NCBI RefSeq assembly: GCF_023091745.1
Contig: NC_068913.1
Span: 11,178,001-11,242,000 of the forward strand
DNA: 64,000 nucleotides
Source: Budorcas taxicolor
Taxonomy: Eukaryota > Chordata > Mammalia > Artiodactyla > Bovidae
Direction: 5' to 3'
The translations under genes were made by a program, and so were the position numbers. This document shows positions 12,668 through 23,400 of this stretch, piece by piece. Under the pieces are notes generated by a model. That model made no database searches and was not told the origin of the DNA. It saw only the letters and a list, made by a program, of their open reading frames with translations. How positions within the stretch are numbered: position 1 is the stretch's first letter; each line of letters opens with the position of its first letter.

Positions 12668-13174
12668 AGCTCAGTTCAATTCAGTTCAGTCACTTAGTCG
12701 TGTCCAACTCTTTGTGACCCCATGGACTGTAGCATGCCAGGCCTCCCTGTCCGTCACCAACTCCCAGAGTTTACTCAAGCTCATGTTCATTGAGTTGGTG
12801 ATGCCATCCAACCCTCTCATCCTTTGTTGTCCCCTTCTCCTCCTGCCTTCAATCTTTCCCAGCATCAGGTTCTTTTCAGTTCTTCACATGAGGTGGCCAA
12901 AGTATTGGAGTTTCAGCTTCAGCATCATTCCCTCCAAAGAAATCCCAGGGCCAATCTCCTTCAGAATGGACTGATTGGATCTCCTTGCAGTCCAAGGGAC
13001 TCTCAAGAGTCTTCTCCAACACCACAGTTCAAAAGCATGCATTCTTTGGCGCTCAGCTTTCTTTATAGTCCAACTCTCACATCCATACATGACTACTGGA
13101 AAAACCATAGCTTTGACTAGACAAATCTTTGTTGGCAAAGTAACGTCTCTGCTTTTTAATATGCTGTCTAGGTC
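12668..13174 (-). mobile_element. BovB LINE 3' fragment nested in L2
   Basis: About 500 bases of antisense BovB from its tail (CAGTTCAATTCAGTTCAG) to 'AATATGCTGTCTAGGT'. It lies between two halves of the L2 RT-encoding block. The reverse frame is open over 12884-13138 but lacks the RT catalytic part. Confidence 0.92.
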
Positions 13175-13317
13175 TGATGCTCATATGCCAGTCAAATACC
13201 TGGGTGAGATATCCCCTTGGTGAGTAGATACACATCCAAAGCCTGAGCCCTGAGGCACTTCAATAGTTAGAGATTGATGAGATGAAAAGGATCAATCAAA
13301 GAAAGGTAAAGAGGAGC

Positions 13318-13374
13318 GTGGTGGGGTTGCACAGAGTCGGACACGACTGAAGTGACTTAGCAGCAGCAGCAGCA
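13318..13374 (+). repeat. Bov-A 3' stub with (CAG)n tail
   Basis: Only the last 40 bases of a Bov-A2 monomer (GGGGTTGCACAGAGTCGGACACGACTGAAGTGACTTAG) and a (CAG)5-type tail are present. It is a very short, 5'-truncated insertion into the L2. Confidence 0.82.
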
Positions 13375-13667
13375 AGTGAATGTCACGTGTCCCTGCAAGT
13401 CAGGTAAAGAAGAGTCTCAAGGAAGTGAGAGTCATCATCTGTGTCAAATCGTGCCGAGAGGTCAAGGAAGCTGAGATTTGAGAGATGATGATAGATTTGG
13501 CATCATGGAGACCATCAAGGACTTTGGGTGGAGTAATTTTGATGACATAATGGAGATGCAAATAATGATTAGAGTAGGTTTAAGAGAGAATGAGCAGAGA
13601 GAAATTGGAGATAACTGGAGCACTGCTGACCAGGAAAGGAAGAAATTAGAGCAGTAGCTGGGTACGG

Positions 13668-13873
13668 GGGGTTCCCTGGTGGCTCAGATGGTAAAGAATC
13701 CACCTGCAATGTGGGAGATCTGGGTTTGATCCTTGGGTTGGCAAGATCCCCTGGAGAGGGCAACAGCTACCCACTCCAGTATTCTTGCCTGGAGAACTCC
13801 ATGGACAGAGGAGCCTGGTGGACTACAGTCCATGGGGTAGCAAAAAGTCAGACATGACTTTCACTTTCACCTT
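13668..13873 (+). repeat. Bov-tA SINE
   Basis: Head GGGGTTCCCTGGTGGCTCAG, B-box region GTTTGATCCTTGGGTTGG, body to GTCAGACATGACTTTCACTTTCAC. Inserted in the L2-derived stretch. Confidence 0.93.
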
Positions 13874-14559
13874 GAGCTGGGGAAGGAAAGAGAAAGTTGG
13901 TTTTACTCATACACACAAAGTGAGAGTGAGAGCGCTAGAGGGAGAAAGAGAGAGGACATATTTGTATTCTAATGAAAAATTATCCTGGAGACAGAGAAAA
14001 TTTGATGCTTTGGCAGAAAGAGAAGAATTACTGGAGCAAAATCCTTGAGTAGGCAAAAGGGAACGAAATCTAATGCACAAGTGGAGAAACTTGCCTTTGC
14101 TCAGAGATTTCATCAGAAGTAAAGGGAGGAGGCAGGGCGTGGGCCTCGTGACACGGAGAGCAGGACCTCGTGGTGGTAGGAGTTTATGGAGGATCTCTTT
14201 TAGTTAATTCCAAACTCTTCCCAGCAAAAGAAAGCAGAATTATTAGCTGAAAGTTAGGGTGCTGCTGGCGGGTCAGGGTTCAATGAGAGGGAAGAGGTGT
14301 GAACGAAGCAGTGATAGAGAATGAATCATGGAAACACGGCACAAGTAACGTAGCATCAAGAGCCTTGGTGACTCTTGGGGGCATGTTATTAAAGCGAAAC
14401 CAGTCAGCATGACTTTTCTGCAGTCTTGTTTGTGGGGCTTGGGTACAAAAAGTGAGCTTGCTGTTGGATCTAACCAGAGTTGCGTTTTTTTCCAAGTAAA
14501 GACAGAGAAGGAAGAGGAACAAGAAGGACGAGGATACAAGGTCTTAATGCCCAGAGTTC

Positions 14560-15110
14560 TATAATTTTTTCAGTGATTGCCTTTCATTCGTTGTAGTAGG
14601 CAATCTATAGGCTCTCAAAGTGGAATGTCCTGCTTTTTAGTTCTAGAAAATTCTCTTGTATTATTTCTTTCATATTTATCCCCTTCACTTTCTCTTTATA
14701 ACTTTCTGAAACTGCTACTAGTTGGATAGATCTCTAATTTTTTAAATCTTTTCGCATGCATTTCTTTCTCTGCCTCGTTTTATTCTACTTGGTAGGAAAT
14801 TTCCAGAAGGTGAGCTTCCAACTCTTCTACTGAATTTTTATTTTCACTATTCTTTTTATTTTCTAAGAGCTTGCTCTTGGTCACTGACTACTGCTTTTTT
14901 AAGATCACCTCCTGTTTTTGCCTCTTGTACACAATCAATAACCTCTCTTTCTCTCTGGGGATAAACATTATAAGTGCTTAAAATTCTTTTTTCCTTCACT
15001 CTCTGTCTTTCCTTCACACTCTGTCTTCACTTCACTGTCTCTGCTTTCTCTAGGTTCTTTGTTTACTATGGCTTCCATCTTAAGTGTTGAAAGTCTCCTT
15101 CAACTGTCTT
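14560..15110. repeat. Unassigned ancient repeat, right part
   Basis: Pyrimidine-rich sequence with blocks ('GTATTATTTCTTTCATATTTATCCCC', 'GGAAATTTCCAGAAGGTGAGCTTCC', 'TCTTCTACTGAATTTTTATTTTC') that appear to continue the repeat seen at 10850-11472. Family not named. Confidence 0.4.
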
Positions 15111-15567
15111 GTAATTCTTGATTATCTGCTTGTGTGTGTGCGTCTAGTGGAGGGCCGGCTTATGAATGGGCTACTCTAAGGGTAATTTGCAGGACTGTTG
15201 ATTTAGAGAGCATCCAAAGTGTTGACCCATTTTCTAAGAGTGGATTCTTGGAATACCCCACCTGGCAATATATGTCTAGCTTCCCATGCTCTGGAAGCCA
15301 AAAAGGAAAATGGGGGCAGAAAGGCTTAATAAATTCTGCTACATCAGTTTGCCATCTCACCCCTGATCTCAGCTGTTCCTGTTCTCTGCGGGCCTAGAAC
15401 CTCTCTGATTCAGAATTTCTAGGTAGGATTTCTGGTTTCCAGTTCTGCATTTAAGTATCTTGAAAGTCTATCCTGACAAGGGAAAAATTGAACAGACTGA
15501 AAAGTCACGCTTCTTGGATCCCAAAGAGAAGAGGACACAGGGCAAACAGCTGCCCCCAAGACTGGCG

Positions 15568-15776
15568 GTGGTGCTGGTTTAGTTACTCAGTTATATCCAA
15601 CTCTTTGTGACCCTCTGGATTGTAGCCCGCCAGGCTCCCCTATCCATGGGATTTTCCAAGCAAGAATACTGGAATGGGTTGCAATTTCCTTCTCCAGGGG
15701 AGCTTCCCGATCCGGGGATCAAACCTGGGTTTCCAGCATTGCAGGCCAATTCTTTCCTGAATGAGCCACCAGGGAA
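15568..15776 (-). repeat. Bov-tA SINE, antisense
   Basis: Runs from the tail complement (GTTACTCAGTTATATCCAACTC) through the body to CCGGGGATCAAACCTGGG (B-box complement) and GAGCCACCAGGGAAG (head complement). Moderately diverged. Confidence 0.9.
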
Positions 15777-16821
15777 GAGATGGGTAAATACAGAGTCCCA
15801 GCTTACCAGAGCAGAGATTCCTGGGTGGGGACAACTGGGGGAACCAGTCACAAGGTAGGAAAACCCGGACTGTAACTGACGAATTGCTGGAGACTCAGTG
15901 CGGACAAGTATGAGAATTTAAAATGCAGATGGTTATCTAAGCTAGACAATTGAGGCTTGGCCATTAAGTACGTATCTACATAAGACATATATGAAATTAA
16001 AAGAATTCAGTGGAGCCAACATTTCTTTATTCCTGACTCTTCCCATTTTCCAATGCTGCAGAAAATTAACAGTTAATTGTAAATGCTTTTTCTATTTTCT
16101 GAGAATGAAGAAACTTCACATAATAGCAAAGCTTCATGATTTGAACAAGAACCAAGTTCAGTTAAAATATTTTTATGGGAATTTTCTAAATACTTTGGTC
16201 AACTGGGTGGGGGAGGGAAGGTGCTAGTCCATTTTTATGATTTTACTAAATGTTTTCTCAAAAAGCCTCTGATTTCTTCCTCGTTTGAAAAACGGTTATT
16301 TTTTTGAAACCACTTTATCAATGACTAGTTTTAATTAATGTTTTTGCAATTGTGTTTCTCTTGTCTTTTAAAGATTACAAAGATGAAATAGCAAAACTGA
16401 AAATATTCTAGTTATCTTTAGAAAGTTGCAGTGTAGATATTATTTATCATTATCTTTTGAATTCTTTGAGTCTCTGTATCTTAACAGATCATAACTGATC
16501 ATTATTCTAGTATCTTGTGCAAAGTTTTACCATCATTTAAATATTAAAATGAGAACAGATTATAGAATGTGTCAAGCTACTGAACTGCAGCGTGTTTGTT
16601 CTACAGGAGCTATGATTAATAACGACAATATCTTTCTTTAGTTCAAAGTGAGGTCGTTTTTCAACTTTTATAAGGAAATACAGTTTTTGAATTTACAGTT
16701 TAAAGAACACCCTAATGAGGGTCAGACATTGTCAAAGTCTTTCTCATATATTTGTTAAGCAAAAACTACAAATAAAAAATGCTGCTTTAAACCCAGTACA
16801 ATTGTGATGCATTGTCCTGTG

Positions 16822-16936
16822 GTGGCGAGGAGAAAGTAAACGCAGGCATGGTCACAGATCCAGGGTCGAGGTCTGCCTCTGCCTTTCATCAGCCCCATGA
16901 CCTTGGGAGAGTTACCTAACCTCTCCGTCTCCTCAC
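16822..16936 (+). repeat. MIR SINE fragment
   Basis: 'CCTCTGCCTTTCATCAGCCCCATGACCTTGGGAGAGTTACCTAACCTCTC' is the MIR core and downstream region in sense orientation. Confidence 0.68.
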
Positions 16937-17002
16937 ACCAACCTAGAGGTAGCACATTCGTCGTAGAGTTGTAGAATTACGCTGAGAGAGTGTACATGAA
17001 AG

Positions 17003-17206
17003 GGGCTTTCCTGATGACTCAGCAGTAAAGAACCCACTGCAATACAGGAGGCGCAAGAGATGGCGCTTCAATCCCTGTGTCAAGGAAGAAGCGGCAACCC
17101 ACTCCAGCATCCTTCCCCGGAAAACCCCATGGACCGAGGAGCCTGGCAGGCTACAGTCCACAGGGTGGCACAGAGTCAGAGTGACTGAGTGCGCGTGCAT
17201 GCGGTG
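17003..17206 (+). repeat. Bov-tA SINE, diverged
   Basis: Head GGGGCTTTCCTGATGACTCAG, a ten-base insertion-like 'GGCGCAAGAGA' before the B-box region, and a body ending GTCAGAGTGACTGAGTGCG. Confidence 0.88.
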
Positions 17207-17668
17207 TGCATAAAGCATTTAGTACTTAACTGATATGTACTTGGGAGTCGCTCAACAAATATTAGCTGTACCATTATTTTTATGGTGGGCAATTTGAACT
17301 TTTTAAAATAGTATAATTTCTTTCTATTTTGGCAACTACAGTTTTGTTTCTTTGCAGGGACCAAACTTTCAAAACAAAGCAATGTTATATTACATGGTGT
17401 TCTTTATTCTTATTTTCCTTCTTGTTTATTTTAAAAAACAATTCTTAAGTTTTGTAAGTATACATTCTAGTTTATCATTGTAATATTAAATAATGAGGAA
17501 ACTTCTTTGATATGCCTATTTTCCCATGTTGGTATTGCTACAACAAAATACCATAAACCGAATGGTTTATAATCAACAGAAATTTCTCTCTCATAGTCCA
17601 GGAGGCTTGCAGTCTGAGATCAGGGTACCAGCATGATTGGGTTCTGGTGAAAATTCTCTTTTCTCTGT

Positions 17669-17753
17669 GGATTTCCCTGGTGACTCAGACGGTAAAGAAT
17701 CCACCTGCAGTGCAAGAGACCGGGTGTGATCCCTCGGTTGGGAAGACCCCCAA
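17669..17753 (+). repeat. Bov-tA SINE, head only
   Basis: Head and B-box region (CCTGGTGACTCAGACGGTAAAG...GTGATCCCTCGGTTGGG) without the BovB-derived body. It stops after GGGAAGACCCC, where the host repeat resumes. Confidence 0.85.
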
Positions 17754-17836
17754 CTTCTCTTTGTATCCTTACACGGCCAGAAAGAGTGAAGGAGCTCTCC
17801 AGAATCTCTTTTGTAAGGGCACTAATCCCATTCGTG

Positions 17837-18086
17837 GGGCTTCCCAGGTGTCACAGTAGTAAAGAATCCACCCGGCAATGCAGGAGACGCAGGAGATGTG
17901 GGTTCAGTCCCTGGGTCAGGAAAATCCCTTGGAGGAGGGAATGATAACCCATTCTAGTATTCTTGCCTGGAAAATTTCATGATCAGAGGAGTCGGGGGGG
18001 GGGGGGTTACAGTCCATGGGATCATAAAGAGTCAGACACGACTGAGGAACTGAGCGCACACTCGCACGCGCACACACACACGCACA
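17837..18086 (+). repeat. Bov-tA SINE with 13-G run
   Basis: Full-length SINE in the same host repeat. It carries an unusual run of 13 Gs (17994-18006) where other copies read GGAGCCTGGCGGGCTAC, and a (CA)-rich tail with CpGs (GCGCACACTCGCACGCGCAC). Confidence 0.9.
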
Positions 18087-18221
18087 CAATCCCATTTCCA
18101 AGGGCTCTGCCCGCAAGACCTAATTACCTACAAAAGGCCCTTACCTTCTAATACCATCAGAACAAAGGTTAAGATTTCCACATATAAATTTTGGAGGGAC
18201 ACAAACATTCACTATTTAGCC

Positions 18222-18382
18222 TTGTACTCAGACCACCTGCGTTACTGTCACATGAGCTGCTTGTTAAATGTACAAATTCCTGGGTCCTTTAGGCTCTGCT
18301 CAGACCTTCTGACCTAGAAATTTACATTTATAATAAACACTTCATGTAATTCATATGCGCTTTAAAGTTTGAGAACTGCTGT
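18222..18382. repeat. MER5 DNA transposon fossil
   Basis: 'CAGACCACCTGCGTTACTGTCACATGAGCTGCTTGTTAAATG...CAAATTCCTGGGTCC...AGACCTTCTGACCTAGAAATTTACATTT' and 'TTTAAAGTTTGAGAACTGCTG' match MER5A order, including its terminal block. Confidence 0.78.
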
Positions 18383-18808
18383 TATAGACAGTATCAAATC
18401 AGGGAATCAACAAATGTAATCTGGACATTAACAAAATACCAAGTTTTTTTAAAGCTACTACGGAAATGTTAAGAGATAAAAATTAAGTCAGTCTTGTAAA
18501 GGTAAAACAGCAAACTTTATAATCAAAATCATATCTATAGACTGAGATTCTGTATTTTAAATTAGTAAATTAGGAGATTTTCTTTCAAAAAGTGGTACTA
18601 TGCCATATCTCAGTTTATTTGTCAATGTAGATGTCATATTCAAGTCCTTCAAACACATTAGATCTTTCAAATGTTTAGGTAGCTTTTGTTAAACCATTGC
18701 TGTACAATACCAAATTATATTCCAGTTATTAGATTAAAAACAGAAGTTTGTGATGATTTTTGGTTGACAGCTTATTCCAAGGGACTCTCTAGCAAAGTTT
18801 TATGGCCT

Positions 18809-18850
<42 letters not shown>

Positions 18851-19489
18851 ACTTCAGAATTACCTTACATATCTTCAAAGAGGTGAGTTCTAGTCCTGAT
18901 TTCTTGGGTGAATAGAAATTCATCTGACAATATATATCTCATCACATTAATTTATTTGTGTATATTAATTCTGGGGATAGAGAAAGCATTCAAATATTTC
19001 ATATTATTTTTCCCTTTTTAAAGTGGCACAGAGTTTACATAAAATCTTTCTTAGACTTTTTAAAGATGCAGTGAAAAGTCATACTCTGTTTACCATTGGC
19101 AATGGAGGTTTTTTGCAAATACATATTGGGATGTCGGTAGCCAAAACATTACCTTCTGAGTTATAGAGTTACATGGGTACTTGCAAGACTGGGAAGAATA
19201 TCAGGTGTCATGGAAAATTGGAATCATGCCTAAATTCTCTCAGTTGACAAGGCGTCTGACTTTCCAAGAGGGAGATATTGTGATTAGCTCCATAAGACAC
19301 CATTCAAAATGAGTGCTGAAACTGGTTAGAATTGTATGCCTTATTAATTCACAGGCTATCAGCTGCCTTTGTGTCCAGTCTTTTTAGAGGTCCACACATT
19401 AGTAGCCAAGCATAAACAAAGCTGGTTTTACTCAAATCCAGCACAAGCCATAGCAACTAGGGGCAATCTCCCTAAGAGGGGCATTTTAA
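18383..19489. other. Intergenic DNA, no gene
   Basis: AT-rich sequence with one (AC)n microsatellite. No coding or RNA gene signal. Confidence 0.5.
18814..18849. repeat. (AC)18 microsatellite
   Basis: An uninterrupted run of 18 AC units, long enough to be length-variable in a population. Confidence 0.97.
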
Positions 19490-20112
19490 GTGTTGAGTCA
19501 CTAAGTTGTGTCCAGCTCTTTGCAACCTCATGGACTGCAGCACACCAGGCTTCCCTGTCCTTCACCATCTCCAGGAGTTTGCTCAAACTCACGTCCATTG
19601 AGTCGGTGATGGCATCCAACCATCTCATTCTCTGTTGCCCCCTTCTCCTCCTGCCTTTGACCTTTCCCAATATCAGAGTCTTTTCCAATTAGTCAGCTCT
19701 TGGCATCAGATTACCAAAGTATTGGAGCTTTAGCTCCAGCATCAATCCTTCCAATAAATATTCAGGGTTGATTTCCCTTAGGATTGACCTCTTTGCTGTC
19801 GAAGGGACTCTCAAGAGTCTTCTCCAGCACCATAGTTTGAAAGCATAAGTTCTTTGGCTCTCAGCTTTCATGGTCCATGCTCACATCCATACATGATTAC
19901 TGGAAAAACCATAGCTCTGACTATACGGACCTTTGTTGGCAACGTGATGTCTTTGCTTTTAATATGCTATCTAGAATTGTCATAGTTTTCCTTCCAAGGA
20001 GCAAGCATATTTTAATTTCATGGCTGGAGTCACCGTCCATAGTGATTTTGGAGCCCAAGAAATTAAAGTCTGTAACTGTTTCCATTTTTACCCTATCTAT
20101 TTGCTATGAAGT
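19490..20112 (-). mobile_element. BovB LINE 3' fragment, antisense, old
   Basis: About 620 bases of antisense BovB from 'GAGTCACTAAGTTGTGTCCAG' to 'CTGTAACTGTTTCC...CTATTTGCTATGAAGT'. The tail repeat has decayed and many substitutions separate it from the neighbouring copies, so it belongs to an older wave. It lacks the RT catalytic region. Confidence 0.92.
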
Positions 20113-20418
20113 ATAATACAGAGGGTATTTAATATTTCACAACCTCTTGGTGAAAACAGAAGAGACACTGCAAGATTATTTGAAATTTTCTTTCAGATTC
20201 AAAACTAAGTGTATCTTGACTTTAAAAACTACCTGGACCCTTGATAACTCTTTGAGAAACCCATTTAGATTATATTCTGTGACTACTTGGTATCATGAAA
20301 ATCCTTGAAGATCTGAAGTTAGTATATATTCTCTTCTGTAATCAATTGCAGTATCTTGCATTATAGGCATATAATTCCATCTTGATAACAGTAACACCTT
20401 AGTTTCTCTAACACTTCA

Positions 20419-23400
20419 TTCAGTTCAGTTCAGCTCAGTCGCTCAGTCGTGTCCGACTCTTTGCGACCCCATGAATCGCAGCATGCCAGGCTTCCTTGTC
20501 CATCACCAACTCTGGGAGTTCACTCAGACTCACGTCCATAGAGTCAGTGATGCCATCCAGCCATCTCATTCTCTATCGTCCTCTTCTCCTCCTGCCCCCA
20601 ATCCCTCCCAGCATCAGAGTCTTTTCCAATGAGTCAACTCTTCGCATGAGGTGGCCAAAGTACTGGAGTTTCAGCTTTAGCATCATTCCTTCCAAAGAAA
20701 TCCCAGGGCTGATCTCCTTCAGAATGGATTGGTTGGATCTCCTTGCAGTCCAAGGGACTCTCAAGAGTCTTCTCCAACACCACAGTTCAAAAGCATCAGT
20801 TCTTCAGCGCTCAGCCTTCTTCACAGTCCAACTCTCACATCCATACATGACCACTGGATAAACCACAGCCTTGACTAGACGGACCTTAGTCAGCAAAGTA
20901 ATGTCTCTGCTTTTGAATATGCTATCTAGGTTGGTCATAACTTTTCTTCCAAGGAGTAAGCGTCTTTTAATTTCATGGCTGCAATCACCATCTGCAGTGA
21001 TCTTGGAGCCCAAAACCATAAAGTCTGACACTGTTTCTACTGTTTCCCCATCTATTTCCTATGAAGTGATGGGACCGGATGCCATGATCTTGGTTTTCTA
21101 AATGTTGAGCTTTAAGTCAACTTTTTCACTCTCTACTTTCACTTTCATCAAGAGGCTTTTTAGCTCCTCTTCACTTTCTGCCATAAGGGTGGTGTCATCT
21201 GTATATCTGAGCTTATTGATATTTCTCCCGGCAATCTTGATTCCAGCTTGTGTTTCTTCCAGCCCAGTGTTTCTCATGATGTACTCTGCATAGAAGTTAG
21301 ATAAGCAGGGTGACAATATACAGCCTTGACGTACTCCTTTTCCTATTTGGAACCAGTCTGTTTTTCCATGTCCAGTTCTAACTATTGCTTCCTGACCTGC
21401 ATGCAGATTTCTCAAGAGGCAGGTTAGGTGGTCTGGTATTCCCATCTCTTTCAGAATTTTCCACAGTTTATTGTGATCCACACAGTCAAATTCAGACTTA
21501 AATTGAAGAAAGTAGGGAAAACCTCTAAACCATTCAGGTATGACCTAAATCAAATCCCTTATGATTATACAGTGGAAGTGAGAAATAGATTTAAGGGCCT
21601 AGATCTGATAGATAGAGTGCCTGATGAACTATGGAATGAGGTTCGTGACATTGTACAGGAGACAGGGATCAAGACTATCCCCATGGAAGAAAAATGCAAA
21701 AAAGCAAAATGGCTGTCTGGGTAGGCCTTACAAATAGCTGTGAAAAGAAGAGAGGTGAAAAACAAAGGAGAAAAGGAAAGATATAAGCATCTGAATTCAG
21801 AATTCCAAAGAATAGCAAGAAGAGATAAGAAAGCCTTCCTCAGCGATCAATGCAAAGAAATAGAGGAAAAGAACAGAATGGGAAAGACTAGAGATCTCTT
21901 CAAGAAAATTAGAGATACCAAGGGAACATTTCACGCAAAGATGGGCTCGATAAAGGACAGAAATGGTAACGATCTAAAAGAATCAGAAGATATTAAGAAG
22001 AGGTGGCAAGAATACACGGAAGAATTGTACAAAAAAGATGTTCACGACCCAGATAATCATGATGATGTGATCAATAATCTAGAGCCAGACATCTTGGAAT
22101 GTGAAGTCAAGTGGGCCTTAGAAAGCATCACTACGAACAAAGCTTGTGAAGGTGATGGAATTCCAGTTGAGCTGTTTCAAATCCTGAAAGATGATGCTGT
22201 GAAAGTGCTGTACTCAATATGTCAGCAAATTTGGAAAACTCAGCAGTGGCCACAGGACTAGAAAAGATCAGTTTTCATTCCAATTCCAAAGAAAGGCAAT
22301 GCCAAAGAATGCTCAAAATACTGCACAATTGCACTCATCTCACATGCTAGCACAATTATGCTCAAAATTCTCCAAGCCAGGCATCAGCAATACATGAACC
22401 GTGAATTTCCAGATGTTCAAGCTGGTTTTAGAAAAGGCAGAGGAACCAGAGATCAAATTGCCAACATCCGCTGGATCATGGAAGAAGTAAGAGAGTTCCA
22501 GAAAAATATCTATTTCTGCTTTATTGACTATGCCAAAGCCTTTGACTGTGTGGATCACAATGAACTGTGGAAAATTCTGAAAGAGATGGGAATACCAGAC
22601 CACCTAACCTGCCTCTTGAGAAATCTGTATGCAGGTCAGGAAGCAATAGTTAGAACTGGACATGGAAAAACAGACTGGTTCCAAATAGCAAAAGGCGTAC
22701 GTCAAGGATGTATATTGTCACCCTGCTTATTTAACTTATATGCAGAGCACATCATGAGAAACGCTGGACTGGAAGAAACACAAGCTGGAATCAAGATTGC
22801 TGCAAGAAATATCAATAACTTCAGATATGCAGATGACACCACCCTTATGGCAGAAAGTGAAGAGGAGCTAAAAAGCCTCTTGATGAAAGTGAAAGTGGAG
22901 AGCGAGAAAGTTGGCTTAAAGCTCAACATTCAGAAAATGAAGATCATGGCATCCGGTCCCATCACTTCATAGGAAATAGATTGGGAAACAGTAGAAACAG
23001 TGTCAGACTTTATGGTTTTGGGCTCCAAGATCACTGCAGATGGTGATTGCAGCCATGAAATTAAAAGACGCTTACTCCTTGGAAGAAAAGTTATGACCAA
23101 CCTAGATAGCATATTCAAAAGCAGAGACATTACTTTGCCGACTAAGGTCCGTCTAGTCAAGGCTATGGTTTATCCAGTGGTCATGTATGGATGTGAGAGT
23201 TGGACTGTGAAGAAGGCTGAGCGCTGAAGAACTGATGCTTTTGAACTGTGGTGTTGGAGAAGACTCTTGAGAGTCCCTTGGACTGCAAGGAGATCCAACC
23301 AATCCATTCTGAAGGAGATCAGCCCTGGGATTTCTTTGGAAGGAATGATGCTAAAGCTGAAACTCCAGTACTTTGGCCACCTCATGCGAAGAGTTGACTC

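Larger units (their letters stand above)
11473..14555 (-). repeat. Long L2 LINE fossil, antisense, with nested inserts
   Basis: Begins with the reverse complement of an L2 3' end ('CACAAGTATTTGTTGAGCAGCC...TGCTAGGCTC') and proceeds backwards through the L2 coding region: 'GACTTGAAGGAAGTGAGGGAGC', 'GATAATCCAGGTAAGACG' and 'GACTCCAGGGTTTTTGACG'. At the former RT region ('CGTCAGCATCAG'/'GCTCATATGCCAG') it is broken by a BovB. Further inserts are a Bov-tA at 12023, a Bov-A tail at 13318 and a Bov-tA at 13668. With inserts removed, about 2 kb of L2 remains, long for this ancient family. The part right of about 13,900 is less certain. Confidence 0.65.
15111..17002. other. Intergenic DNA, no gene
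   Basis: Contains one antisense Bov-tA (15568) and a MIR fragment (16822). Elsewhere no gene or repeat was recognised. Opposing open frames near 15134-15397 show no domain and no splice signals in a useful place. Confidence 0.5.
17522..18215 (+). repeat. Ancient eutherian repeat hosting two Bov-tA
   Basis: With the SINEs removed, the sequence reads 'TGCTACAACAAAATACCATAAACC...CAACAGAAATTTCTCTCTCATAGTCCAGGAGGCT...CCAGCATGATTGGGTTCTGGTGA', then 'TTGTATCCTTACACGGCCAGA', 'AAGGGCACTAATCCCATTC' and 'GACCTAATTACCTACAAAAGGCCC...TAAATTTTGGAGGGACACAAACATTC'. This is the order of a very common old mammalian repeat whose family name I cannot give with confidence. Confidence 0.6.
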
